Assembly (NCBI RefSeq): GCF_030125375.1
Contig: NZ_JASJUU010000004.1
Location: 124,001 to 188,000, forward strand
Length of the DNA stretch: 64,000 bases
Source of the DNA: Pseudoalteromonas umbrosa
GTDB taxonomy: Bacteria > Pseudomonadota > Gammaproteobacteria > Enterobacterales > Alteromonadaceae
Direction of reading: 5' to 3'
Part shown: positions 25,620 through 34,609 of the stretch, piece by piece
How positions within the stretch are numbered: position 1 is the first letter of the stretch
How the letters are laid out: each line of letters begins with the position of its first letter
The notes under the pieces: generated by a model
What the model was told of the DNA's origin: nothing
Databases searched by the model: none
Seen by the model: the letters and a program-made list of their open reading frames with translations, nothing else
Made by a program: the position numbers and the translations under genes

Positions 25620-27257
25620 ATGAACTTTTCAATTCACAATGCGCCCATCAGCACACGGGCGTGGATGATAGTGGTGCTATTTGCTATTGGTTTGTTTGCT
25701 AATTCCTTGTTGGATGCTCACAACACCAACAAGCATATGCGTGCCAATTATGAGTATGGCGTGCAGCTCATCATTGAAAGCGCATTGGGTGTGATCAATC
25801 ATTATTATGAGCAAAGTCGAAGCGGTGCGCTGAGTGAAGAAGAAGCAAAGCGACTCGCTTTGGTATCTATCTCGGCTATGCGCTTTGATAATGGCAATTA
25901 TATCTTTGTTGCCGACAAAGACGGCATACAGCTCGCGTCAGGTCTTAAGCACTTACTGGGGACTAACATTTTGCCGCTCAAAGACGGTAACGGAAAACTC
26001 TTTGTTGAAGAGTTGTACGCAACCGGTAAAAGCGGTGGCGGGTTTGTCGAGTACCTCTGGAAAACATCCCCTGATGCCACTGAGCTGACACCTAAAACCA
26101 GCTATGCTGATTATTTTCACGAATGGGACTGGATGATAGGCACGGGCATCAACATTACCGCTTTAGAAGAAGACATTGCGCAGTCGCAGATGATCTCCTT
26201 GATGAATGTGGTCATGGTGTTGGCTGTTTTATCTACCTTGGTGATTTACTTTATTCGCAGCATTACAAAGCCAATCAAGAGCACGGTATCTGCAATGCGC
26301 GACTTGGCCAGTGGCGAAGGGGATTTAACCCAGCGACTAAAAGAAGAGGGCAGTAAAGAGTTGATTGACTTGGCGCAGTACTTCAACCGCTTTGTTGGCT
26401 CTATTCAAGATATCATGCTCAGCGTTAGTGCCGCAGGCACCCAGTTGTCGGATTCAGCCAATCGCTTGTCTTCCTCAGTATCATCGGTTGATATGAATTT
26501 AAATCAACAAAGAAGTGACACCGAGCAGCTTGCTGGCGCCATGAACGAGATGCTCACAGCCGTGACAGAAGTGTCGGGAAGAACGGTGGATGCCTCAGAG
26601 TTTAGTGTCAAAGCGGCGAAGCAAACTGAGCAAAGTCTAGAAATCATCGAGTGTAATATTCAAAAGTCGCAATTACTGGCACAAGACATTGGCGAAGCCA
26701 GCCAAGTAATAGCAAGGCTTGCAGCGGATAGCCGCAATGTAGATACGGTATTGGAGGTGATTCGAGGCATTGCTGAGCAAACTAACTTGCTGGCCCTTAA
26801 CGCAGCGATTGAAGCTGCCCGAGCAGGTGAAGCTGGACGAGGTTTTGCGGTGGTGGCAGATGAAGTACGCACCTTGTCACTGCGCACGCAAGAGTCAACG
26901 ATTGAGATTCAAACCATCATTGAGAAGCTCCAAGCGGGGGCTGAGCAAGCGGTAGAGGTAATGAGTAAAGGCGCAGAAAAAGCCTCAAATACTTCAGAGA
27001 TCTCCTCATCAGCAGGGGATGCCCTAAATGAAATTGCCCAAGAAGTTCATGCTATTCAAGGTATGAATCAGCAGATATCCGCTGCCACAGAACAGCAAAC
27101 CATGACAGTGAATGGCATCAATCAAAACGTAGCTAATTTAAATGACGGCTCAACGTCCCTTGCCAGCGAGTCGACCTTAATGGCGACTGCCAGTGAAGAG
27201 CTCAGTCAGGTCTCCGAAGATATGATGAGAATGATCAACCGCTTTAAGTTGGCGTAA
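25620..27257 (+). CDS. Methyl-accepting chemotaxis protein with Cache-type sensor
   Basis: This 545-residue receptor has TM1 near 13-31 and a periplasmic single Cache domain (about 35-190, with RFDNGNYIFVADKDGIQLAS and YFHEWDWMIGTGINI). TM2 (MNVVMVLAVLSTLVIYFI) follows, then HAMP (about 212-265) and the signalling domain with the conserved tip IAEQTNLLALNAAIEAARAG. It passes binding of a small organic acid or similar ligand to CheA/CheW. AAGGAGGTGTC before the ATG is a strong ribosome site. It ends the NHL operon, followed by a terminator. Confidence 0.94.
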   Translation: MNFSIHNAPISTRAWMIVVLFAIGLFANSLLDAHNTNKHMRANYEYGVQLIIESALGVINHYYEQSRSGALSEEEAKRLALVSISAMRFDNGNYIFVADKDGIQLASGLKHLLGTNILPLKDGNGKLFVEELYATGKSGGGFVEYLWKTSPDATELTPKTSYADYFHEWDWMIGTGINITALEEDIAQSQMISLMNVVMVLAVLSTLVIYFIRSITKPIKSTVSAMRDLASGEGDLTQRLKEEGSKELIDLAQYFNRFVGSIQDIMLSVSAAGTQLSDSANRLSSSVSSVDMNLNQQRSDTEQLAGAMNEMLTAVTEVSGRTVDASEFSVKAAKQTEQSLEIIECNIQKSQLLAQDIGEASQVIARLAADSRNVDTVLEVIRGIAEQTNLLALNAAIEAARAGEAGRGFAVVADEVRTLSLRTQESTIEIQTIIEKLQAGAEQAVEVMSKGAEKASNTSEISSSAGDALNEIAQEVHAIQGMNQQISAATEQQTMTVNGINQNVANLNDGSTSLASESTLMATASEELSQVSEDMMRMINRFKLA

Positions 27258-27306
27258 CGCTTCGGCGGAAATGCCAGTGTCTTAATACTTGATATTAACA
27301 GCAAAC

Positions 27307-27334
27307 AAAAAACCAGATTGAAATCTGGTTTTTT
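27307..27334 (+). terminator. Terminator of the NHL-chemoreceptor operon
   Basis: AAAAAACCAGATT-GA-AATCTGGTTTTTT stem with the T run that follows, 50 bases past the chemoreceptor stop. Confidence 0.93.
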
Positions 27335-27578
27335 GTTTTTGGGTGTCCTATGTTTGGGAGTTGTCAATTATTGTTGGTTACTGTGTTTACCACCAACTTA
27401 TATTGAGGTCATAATATGATGAATGCTTTGATTTTTCCTATAAACGGCATTTGAGAAACGTCTTATATTAAACCTGAGTGACCTCTCATGTTAGTCTACT
27501 CTTTTTCACATTTAATTTATCTAGACGTCTGAAAGACTAACAATGACAAGTCTCAAGGCTTAATTAAGTGGGTAAAGT

Positions 27579-28196
27579 ATGATTCAGGTACAATTCACTG
27601 ACGATCTAGATGTCGCGTCAGATAAAACCTTAAACGCAGTAAATATCCAAAGACAAGATTATATGCAACAAAAAAATGATGTTCAGTGTGCTAAATGGAA
27701 TAAGATACCCACAGGAAGTACATTAAATCATCATTGGGCGGATGCCAATATTCGTGCTGCAATTCAAAATAAAGTTACCGCAGGCACTACCACGACCAAA
27801 TCTTACCTAACAGGCATGAAAGCGGGCTATGATACGCTGGTAAACCCCAGAACACTTGATGCCACAACGACTCAAACGGTTAATGCTTTAGCTGGCGATA
27901 ACTCTGTTAAGTTAGGGTTATTTAACAGCTCTCATACTGACTTAGTAAAAGCTTATACGGGATATTACAATAACCTTTTTTATTGGCCGGACAAATACAG
28001 AACTGGAGATGCGGGAGGTGCTGACGACCAGCCATTAGACCAAGGTATTTTGCTAGGTAGTTTGGATAATTGGGAGCCCAGTGATGGTTATAAAACCGCT
28101 GGGCATGGTATGAAAAAAGTTGGGGCTACTGAAGAGCGAGCAAGAATCCAATGGGCTAAGACGAGTCTTGAGGCCGCAATAGGAAAGATCACCTAA
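27579..28196 (+). CDS. Hypothetical 205-residue protein
   Basis: I do not recognise this protein. It has no signal peptide, is hydrophilic with many Thr, Asn and Asp, and contains HHWADANIRAAIQNKVTAGT, TTTKSYLTGMKAGYDTLVNP and YYNNLFYWPDKYRTGDAGGA. The start is preceded by a modest GTGGGTAAAG. A 58-codon gene follows at 48 bases on the same strand and may be co-expressed. The composition does not suggest an enzyme; an exported or structural protein is possible. Confidence 0.6.
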   Translation: MIQVQFTDDLDVASDKTLNAVNIQRQDYMQQKNDVQCAKWNKIPTGSTLNHHWADANIRAAIQNKVTAGTTTTKSYLTGMKAGYDTLVNPRTLDATTTQTVNALAGDNSVKLGLFNSSHTDLVKAYTGYYNNLFYWPDKYRTGDAGGADDQPLDQGILLGSLDNWEPSDGYKTAGHGMKKVGATEERARIQWAKTSLEAAIGKIT

Positions 28197-28244
28197 CGAA
28201 TTCGACTCTATTTTTTGTACGTGGGCATATATAAAAGGAAGCCT

Positions 28245-28421
28245 ATGCACCGATTCAAGACTGATTTAGCTCAACTGAGTATTAATGAGAGGCCTATTCA
28301 AGTGAACTTGAGAGTAAACGATCCAAAAGTACTTCATTGGTTGAACAGTTTAGTTCCTGAGCCTTCTTTATTAACAGCATTACTAACCCATGCCATGATG
28401 AGAGGGCTCGTACTGTTCTAG
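28245..28421 (+). CDS. 58-residue hypothetical protein
   Basis: It begins MHRFKTDLAQLSINERPIQV behind a good AAAAGGAAGCCT ribosome site and ends AMMRGLVLF. NDPKVLHWLNSLVPEPSLLT suggests an amphipathic helical protein. No family recognised. It probably shares a transcript with the 205-residue protein gene upstream. Confidence 0.55.
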   Translation: MHRFKTDLAQLSINERPIQVNLRVNDPKVLHWLNSLVPEPSLLTALLTHAMMRGLVLF

Positions 28422-28504
28422 TTCCAATCGGAATGATTTAACTTTTGCTGTTAACTTCTCAAGCCTACTTGGAAGGTGTGAACACACGACGAATAAGCTT
28501 TGCA

Positions 28505-29377
28505 CTATTGCTTTGCTCTTAGTGTGTCGATGATTTTGGCATCAACCCAATATGGGCCGCCAACGACATAGCGGCTGCCATCCGTATTGGTTTTGACATC
28601 GCCTTTCCAAAAAAACAGGTATTTACCATCTGGGGTTACCTTAGGTCTTTGCTCATAAAGCGGGGTATTGATTTGATCCCCCATATTAATCGCTTTGCCC
28701 CAAGAGCCGTCTTTTTGCTTAAAGCTGATATAGATATCAGGGGTGCTTTCACCTTCTTTTTCGGCGTCCCACATTAAATAGGACTCATCTGGGGCAACAA
28801 AGGGGTGTGCAATGTATTTGCCTTGGTTGACGGCGTCACTCATTTTGATCGGTGTTTCATACTGGCCATCAATAAGGCGCGAATAACTCATGTGTCCGCT
28901 GCCATCTTTTAAATCTAACTCATAAAAAAACTGGGTGCCTGCTGATGAAGTTGTGAAGCCCACCACGGGGATGTCTTTGAACACGGCATGTTGCTTGAGT
29001 GTTTCAACACTTGGGCTAAATTGCTCGTTATAGGTTTTGGCGGCTTCTGCCGAGACAAGGTGCTGGTGCCATTGGTTGTTATGGTGCTTTATTACATACA
29101 AGTCAGGATAGGCGCCTTTTTCGTAACGCGTGAAAGACAGTGCGCTCATATCGTGTAAAAACAGCACTTCGCTTTCAAGGGATTGTTCTGTGCTTACAAT
29201 ACCTGGTGCGAATGGTTTTGGGGTTAAGTCTGGTGGTGTTTGCCCAAGGTAGGGACCGGTAGCCGAGAGCGCTTTGCTCGTGGTGCTGCTCGCTGAGTTT
29301 TCCGCTGCAGTGCCTGTGCTGGTTACTAGTAATAGCGTGAGTGCAATGGTGCTTTGCTGTTGTAATGGTTTGCTCAT
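28505..29377 (-). CDS. Periplasmic PD40/TolB-like propeller protein
   Basis: This 290-residue protein carries a signal peptide (SKPLQQQSTIALTLLLVTST, then GTAAE). Several WD40-like PD40 blades follow, recognisable by APDESYLMWDAEKEGESTPD and RPKVTPDGKYLFFWKGDV. The N-terminal part YLGQTPPDLTPKPFAPGIVS is typical of a family common in Alteromonadales and Bacteroidetes. AGAGGCTATT before the ATG is the ribosome site. It is divergent from a transmembrane regulator that carries its own TolB-like domain, which is the likely regulator. Ligand unknown. Confidence 0.8.
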   Translation of the reverse strand: MSKPLQQQSTIALTLLLVTSTGTAAENSASSTTSKALSATGPYLGQTPPDLTPKPFAPGIVSTEQSLESEVLFLHDMSALSFTRYEKGAYPDLYVIKHHNNQWHQHLVSAEAAKTYNEQFSPSVETLKQHAVFKDIPVVGFTTSSAGTQFFYELDLKDGSGHMSYSRLIDGQYETPIKMSDAVNQGKYIAHPFVAPDESYLMWDAEKEGESTPDIYISFKQKDGSWGKAINMGDQINTPLYEQRPKVTPDGKYLFFWKGDVKTNTDGSRYVVGGPYWVDAKIIDTLRAKQ

Positions 29378-29697
29378 AATAGCCTCTTTGTGAAACGCAA
29401 TGACATCAAGTTGACAGGCACTTAGGTACCGGACAACTTAAAGCACCTTAAATCTTCCAAAATATGGGGTTTAGCTGTTTTTTATAAAATATATTCATAT
29501 ATTTCAGCTTGTTATGATTGGTTTGAATGTGTGTGAGTATTAACCTGTGGTTCAGCGATTTGTTTGGAGAATGAGAAAATACATCGTTAGGGGTTATTGA
29601 TATGCTGCTTTTGGCATAGCACAATGCCTGTATCACCATATTGACTCAACGTGATTAACGCACGTGTAAATAAAGAATAATAAAAATAGGTCTCTAA
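29378..29697. other. Divergent intergenic region
   Basis: 320 AT-rich bases between the PD40 protein gene and the CadC-like regulator. It must hold both promoters; no clear operator repeat was seen. Confidence 0.5.
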
Positions 29698-31986
29698 ATG
29701 GACAATCGCCGATCAGAATATGTGCCCAATACTGAATGTGACACGCCTTTGTTGGCGCATGCATACCAGCTTGGTCCATGGCATATATGCCCGAAAACCA
29801 ACCGCATACAAAGCGAGTCGTTTACATGTGTGCTTGATAACAAGAGTATGCAATTACTACTGCTGCTGATAAAACATGCCGGTCAAACAGTTGATAAAGC
29901 GTCTATTTTTGAGCAGGTTTGGGCGGGCAAAGTGGTGTCTGCGGATATTCTGTCTGTCACCATGAGTAAAATCCGCAAAGCCCTCAATGATGATGCGCGC
30001 AATCCCAAGTTTATAAAAACCATTCCCAATGAAGGCTATGTCTTGATAGCACCCGTTGACGTTATCGCACAGTCAAGTGAGAAGGCTGCGCAATCTGGGT
30101 ATAGCAAGTATGTTGCAGTGTGCATATTGTTACTTATTATTTTAGTGGCTTGGTTGGTACGACTGCCAAGTGAGCAAGCCAGCACTGCGCAGGTTAATGT
30201 GAATTCAATCGCAGTTTTACCATTTGAAGATTTAAGTCCGATGCAAGATAGCCGCTATTTTGCAACAGGTTTGTCGGATGGCATTATTCATCAGTTAGCG
30301 CAGATTAAATCGCTTAAAGTGATCTCCCGCGACTCTTCATTTGCTTATCAAAGCAGTGATAATGCCACAGAGGTTGGCAAGGTGCTGCAAGTTGACGCTG
30401 TTTTGACGGGCAATATACAAAAAATGGCAGAGCAAATACGGGTGCAAGTGCGTGTAATTGATACGCAAACGGGTCAACTGCTGTGGTCAAAAATCTTTGA
30501 TGAAAATAGTAAAAATAGTTTTAAACTACAAGATGAAGTGAGTACTTATTTACTTGGTGTGGTTTATCCTGATTCAATCTCCTCTAAACCCATTATAAAA
30601 ACGCTCGATGCGCAAGCCTATGAATGGTATCTGATGGGGCAGTATCATTGGCGTCAACGCAGCCCCGATGCGCTGCAACAGGCTGTCAGTTACTTTAAAC
30701 ACAGCTTAGAACTTGAGCCGGATTATGCCGATGCCCATATTGGCTTGGCTGTGAGTTATGCATTGTCCCATACCTATGGCAGCATGCCTGAGCTTAAAGC
30801 CATTGATGCGGCGATGCCCCATATTAAACACGCGCTGCAACTTGCCCCTGATTCGGCCATGGGGCAGGCCGCGTATGGCATGATTTTGTCAGACAAGGCC
30901 AAAGCAACGGGGGATTTTGCGCTTTACCGACAGGCTGAAGCAGCCTTGGTGCGAGCCCTTGAGATTGAAAACAGCGCCATGACACATCTTTGGTACGCCA
31001 CCTTGTTGGCTCGTCTTGGTAAGCAACTAGAGGCTGTAGTGCATTTAGAGCAGGCCATTGTGCTCAACCCTTTATCGGCTTCATTAAAACGTGAACTGAG
31101 TTTTTTATTAAAGGCAATGAGTAAGCCGGACTCGGCACAGCGTATGTATCAGCAAGCGCTTTTGCAACAGGCGGATGCAAAGACTCAGTGGCTGGATTTT
31201 GCCAAAGTTCATAGACATACCAAAGACTCTATTTTAGCCATGTTGGCGTGGCAGCAACAGGCGCCTGAGTTATTTGAGAGCTGTAGTAGTATCGAGGTGT
31301 GCGAACAGCAAGTATTGGCCTATTTAAGTGTCGGCGCTACGCAGGCAGCCCAAGCATTGTTAAACAAAATGCAGCCATTACATGGCCACTTTAGTCACTC
31401 CCTAACGCTTTTTGAACTTGGCTCGCAGCAGCAAGACGCGCAAATATTGGCATTGATCCAAACAAGGGTGTTTAAGCTGCCCTACAACGCACGGGCAAGG
31501 TTTGAGTTGGCTCAGGCTCAGTTTCGTGCAGCGCAATTTAAGGCGGCCAAAAATACGCTCTTGCAATTGTACCCCCAGTGGCAAAACCAACGCGTGGGTG
31601 AGTCTTTTTCGGTGACGGCTGATAATTATCAAGCGGTGACTTTATACGCGGCGACCTTAAAGCAATTACATGATGTCGAAAGTGCAGAGCGACTTTTAAA
31701 TGCGGTAAAGACATTTATTTTGCAAGGCGATGTAGTCGACCGAGCTCAAGCGCAACTGGTACTGGCTCAGGCGCATGCTCTGCTAGGGCATACCTCACAG
31801 GCTTTGGCATACTTAAATACTGCACTCAAGTTGGGCTGGATGGACTCATTTAATCAGCAGTGGTGGACGCTTGAGCATGACTATTTGCTCGCGCCATTAC
31901 ACAATGATGCGCATTTTTCTGATTTGCTAGAACTGCATATGCAAAGTAAAGAGTTACTGCGTAATGCAATCGAGCAGGAGAATTGA
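29698..31986 (+). CDS. CadC/ToxR-like membrane regulator with TolB-like and TPR domains
   Basis: This 762-residue protein has an OmpR-type winged helix at about 20-115 (LLLIKHAGQTVDKASIFEQV, ILSVTMSKIRKALNDD, FIKTIPNEGYVLI). One membrane helix follows (YVAVCILLLIILVAWLV, about 138-154). Outside it lies a TolB/FlgO-like domain (SIAVLPFEDLSPMQDSRYFA, VDAVLTGNIQKMAEQIRVQV), then TPR repeats to the end (YADAHIGLAVSYALSH). It binds DNA from the membrane and senses a periplasmic signal or partner. The divergent PD40 protein is a likely target or partner. Confidence 0.88.
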   Translation: MDNRRSEYVPNTECDTPLLAHAYQLGPWHICPKTNRIQSESFTCVLDNKSMQLLLLLIKHAGQTVDKASIFEQVWAGKVVSADILSVTMSKIRKALNDDARNPKFIKTIPNEGYVLIAPVDVIAQSSEKAAQSGYSKYVAVCILLLIILVAWLVRLPSEQASTAQVNVNSIAVLPFEDLSPMQDSRYFATGLSDGIIHQLAQIKSLKVISRDSSFAYQSSDNATEVGKVLQVDAVLTGNIQKMAEQIRVQVRVIDTQTGQLLWSKIFDENSKNSFKLQDEVSTYLLGVVYPDSISSKPIIKTLDAQAYEWYLMGQYHWRQRSPDALQQAVSYFKHSLELEPDYADAHIGLAVSYALSHTYGSMPELKAIDAAMPHIKHALQLAPDSAMGQAAYGMILSDKAKATGDFALYRQAEAALVRALEIENSAMTHLWYATLLARLGKQLEAVVHLEQAIVLNPLSASLKRELSFLLKAMSKPDSAQRMYQQALLQQADAKTQWLDFAKVHRHTKDSILAMLAWQQQAPELFESCSSIEVCEQQVLAYLSVGATQAAQALLNKMQPLHGHFSHSLTLFELGSQQQDAQILALIQTRVFKLPYNARARFELAQAQFRAAQFKAAKNTLLQLYPQWQNQRVGESFSVTADNYQAVTLYAATLKQLHDVESAERLLNAVKTFILQGDVVDRAQAQLVLAQAHALLGHTSQALAYLNTALKLGWMDSFNQQWWTLEHDYLLAPLHNDAHFSDLLELHMQSKELLRNAIEQEN

Positions 31987-32097
31987 TGGCTTATTTAAAT
32001 AGATATAAACGCAGATAGTAAGGTCTAGAATGATTTATCTCAGCGTGATTTCACCTTGCAAAGCCCAAGCTGTCAATGTGCTTGGGCATGTGTTTTG

Positions 32098-32631
32098 TTA
32101 TTTACCTGGAAGAACAAGTCCGCATCCTATCCTGCTACCAGAGCCACCAATCGGCTGTGTTAAGTGGTCGTCTTGATTTGCGTGGATCATCAATACAGAG
32201 CCATCTTCATCAAGCAGCGCTGGTTTATTGCCTCGACCACTGACTGATACCAACTCGGAATACAGTTCAACGTGCACTGACCCATCCTTGCGGACAATTA
32301 GGTTTGGTAAATTACCTTCATGAGGGCCTTTCGGGTGGTAATAACCATGTGGTTTGCCTGATGGCATGATATGGCCTTTGGCTTTTTTAAAGTGATGCTT
32401 GTCAACACAGGTGCCGACTTCGTGAAAGTGCATGCCATGTTTGCCAGCTGGTAGGCCATTGGCAATGATTTCAATCACGACACCTTCATTGCCCTGAGTG
32501 TACTGCGCAGTACCGACTTGCTTGCCTTGGTTATTGATAATTTTACTGTGGGCAACTTCGCCAATTTGATGCTCGGCGAATACGTGAGTTGAGAGTGTTA
32601 CAAAAGACAGGGCTAAAAATGTTTTTTTCAT
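32098..32631 (-). CDS. Cu/Zn superoxide dismutase-like protein with altered zinc site
   Basis: This 177-residue periplasmic protein has signal peptide MKKTFLALSFVTLSTHVFA. The SodC copper ligands are present: HFH in KHGMHFHEVGTC, the bridging His in KGHIMPSG and the His in MIHANQDD. The disulfide Cys pair (GTC, IGCGLV) and the active-site Arg (GSRIGCG) are kept. In the zinc loop, PHG and GPHEG supply His, but the usual HxGD Asp is Asn (HEGNLPNL). AAGGAATGGAAA is the ribosome site. The family is clear; whether it binds zinc or dismutates superoxide normally is open. Confidence 0.88.
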   Translation of the reverse strand: MKKTFLALSFVTLSTHVFAEHQIGEVAHSKIINNQGKQVGTAQYTQGNEGVVIEIIANGLPAGKHGMHFHEVGTCVDKHHFKKAKGHIMPSGKPHGYYHPKGPHEGNLPNLIVRKDGSVHVELYSELVSVSGRGNKPALLDEDGSVLMIHANQDDHLTQPIGGSGSRIGCGLVLPGK

Positions 32632-33097
32632 TTTCCATTCCTTAATAAACTACCCGCACACAGTATGTGGGGCAAATCGGCGTTAACTATTTAGCGTGAG
32701 CGCTAAAAACTTGAATGTATTGAAGATACGATAGGGCGCTAATATATGATCATGTGTTGAATTATAAAACCAAGTATCTACAGGGTTATTAGGAAGTGGA
32801 CTGTTTTTTAATCAGTAAATATAAATGAAAAAGGTCATGTAAAAGCTAGGGAATAGGAATGTTATGTACGATATTAATGCAAGGTGGGAAGTTTTTTAGT
32901 CTTTTTTTAAGGTTTTAAGTGCTGCTAAACCTGAACTTTTATTTTTAGCTTTTAAATTTGATTTGTTGGTTTTTATTCTTTGTTGTTTTTTTTTGATTTT
33001 AATTAAATAGTTTTTTTAGTTTTTTAATTTCTTTGAGGTTTAACGGTTTTTTATTAAATTAATGCTTTGAATTAATTCAGGGAAGTAATTGTTTTAA
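32632..33097. other. T-rich intergenic region
   Basis: Between the SodC-like gene and a broken gene lies an unusually T-rich stretch (about 32900-33060, with many TTTTT runs on the plus strand). No gene, repeat or operator recognised. Confidence 0.55.
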
Positions 33098-33420
33098 ATG
33101 GGTACCTTATATAGGGTCGTATTTAGAGGACAGGCTCATCCAAATATTGATATTGATGACGCTAATCAAGAATTATGTACACTAATGGGGTTTTCGTCAC
33201 ATTCGTACGACAAGCTATTTAGTTGGTAAGTGTTTGCGTTAGCTAAAAACTCAGTAAAAAATAAGTAGATATACAGTTAGATAAACTGCAATCAATTGGG
33301 CTTATTGTATATTTAAAAGGTGGTGATAGTGCAATTAAGCAGGAAAAGCCATCCAATAATTTAAATCTAGGCGAATTTTCAAACATAGTTAAAAAGTCTT
33401 TATTGAATGCCTTTACTTAA
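33098..33420 (+). pseudogene. Broken gene of a small conserved-domain protein
   Basis: From ATG 33098 the frame reads MGTLYRVVFRGQAHPNIDID, then ANQELCTLMGFSSHSYDKLF, and stops at TAA after 43 residues. The same frame goes on with VFALAKNSVKNK between further stops. After a shift at about 33281 another frame gives KLQSIGLIVYLKGGDSAIKQ and ends LNAFT. The order FRGxxx-LFxxK-KLxxIGxxVYL matches a small domain seen at the N-terminus of many proteobacterial membrane proteins, from memory only. Several stops and a shift mark decay. Confidence 0.6.
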
Positions 33421-33517
33421 ACCATATTGTCGCTTTAAGTGTTTAAAGCGGCAATATTAATAAAACGGATTGAGCTATGCAGTGTTTATCCTCTTTCTAA
33501 AGCAAACATGGGTGGCT

Positions 33518-33826
33518 TTAATCTTCAGGTCCATTCATAGTAAACACCAAGTGTTTGCGCATATCTTTTAAGATCACCCCTTTTTTCACCATGGCGGCAC
33601 TCAGGCGCTTTTGCCATTTGAGTAGGTCCGGTTTTGCAGCTTCTAATGCTTGTTCATTTTCAAACTGAAAGCACAATAATAAAGAGCTCGGGAATAGATG
33701 AAACTCCATATCAAACCAACATTGCAGCATACCTGGGATTTCTTCACGCGCTTGTGCTTCGAGTCTGTCAGCAACATCAAGTACCAATGCTTGTTGTTTT
33801 TCTTGCACTTTAGAGAGTTTTTTCAT
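33518..33826 (-). CDS. Hypothetical 102-residue protein, last gene of SDR-cupin operon
   Basis: It starts MKKLSKVQEKQQALVLDVAD after GGAGCTCAAAA and ends VFTMNGPED. FDMEFHLFPSSLLLCFQF is a beta pair, the rest helical. It is cytoplasmic in character. An ATG 35 codons upstream would overlap the cupin gene and is not used. It follows the bicupin gene by 46 bases on the same strand. No family recognised. Confidence 0.7.
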   Translation of the reverse strand: MKKLSKVQEKQQALVLDVADRLEAQAREEIPGMLQCWFDMEFHLFPSSLLLCFQFENEQALEAAKPDLLKWQKRLSAAMVKKGVILKDMRKHLVFTMNGPED

Positions 33827-33872
33827 TTTTGAGCTCCGATCCAGCTTTAAAATAGGTTGGCAGTGCTGCGGA

Positions 33873-34571
33873 TTATACCCAAGTAAGGCTAGGGACAACA
33901 ACGTCAAAGCACCGCGCTTTTTCAATAGCAATATGTCCTACTTTGACCAAGATTAAAGTAGGCTGTACGACATAAGGAGTATGTTGGCTCAAGTGCGGGC
34001 TTCGCAGCCAAGTGCCTCGAGGGTACTGACCTCGCTCATCCATGAATTCGCCTTCAAGGACTAAGATCTCCTCTCCACCAAAGTGTGTATGCGGCATAAA
34101 TCGCTCATTAGCAGGCCATTTTACCAGTGCAGTGTGTTGCTGCTCATAGCTGTGCAATGGCATCACTTGCAAATGACCTTGTCCTTGCTGCCAAGGTGTT
34201 TCATGGGTGTTTATTCTAACGGTTTTTGAGTCTTGGGCGTCAAACTGGTTGAGTTTGACAAAAATCACACAGCCTTGTTGGCTAAATGGTGCATGTACAC
34301 TATTTGGCGGATTGCGTAAATATGTGCCAGCAGGGTAGTCACCATGTTCATCAGAGAAGACGCCTTCTAGTACAAATATTTCTTCACCAAGCGGATGTGG
34401 ATGAGGTTTAAACGCCGAGCCTGCTTCGTATTTTACGATGCTGGTGGTATGTCCTGACTCTTTATCCTCGCGCTCCAAAGGCTTTCGCCAAACCCCTTTG
34501 GCGGGGCTGGCAAGCCAAGGTTGAGTGGCGGTGTTAATCACAAGCGGCTGTGCAAAATTCATGTTTAGCAT
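33873..34571 (-). CDS. Bicupin protein (ChrR-like cupin)
   Basis: This 232-residue protein consists of two cupin repeats. The first has KPHPHPLGEEIFVLEGVF and GDYPAGTYLRNPPNSVHAPF. The second has MPHTHFGGEEILVLEGEF and GQYPRGTWLRSPHLSQHTPY. Each has the His/Glu metal-ligand pattern (HxHxxxEE...H) of ChrR-type anti-sigma cupins, but no sigma factor or zinc-binding N-domain lies nearby, so a metal-dependent enzyme or binding role is equally possible. The start behind AAGGGTAACTCT is preferred to one seven codons upstream. Middle gene of an operon with an SDR. Confidence 0.8.
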   Translation of the reverse strand: MLNMNFAQPLVINTATQPWLASPAKGVWRKPLEREDKESGHTTSIVKYEAGSAFKPHPHPLGEEIFVLEGVFSDEHGDYPAGTYLRNPPNSVHAPFSQQGCVIFVKLNQFDAQDSKTVRINTHETPWQQGQGHLQVMPLHSYEQQHTALVKWPANERFMPHTHFGGEEILVLEGEFMDERGQYPRGTWLRSPHLSQHTPYVVQPTLILVKVGHIAIEKARCFDVVVPSLTWV

Positions 34572-34609
34572 AGAGTTACCCTTTTGAGCCAACGCCCTGT
34601 TGTTATATT

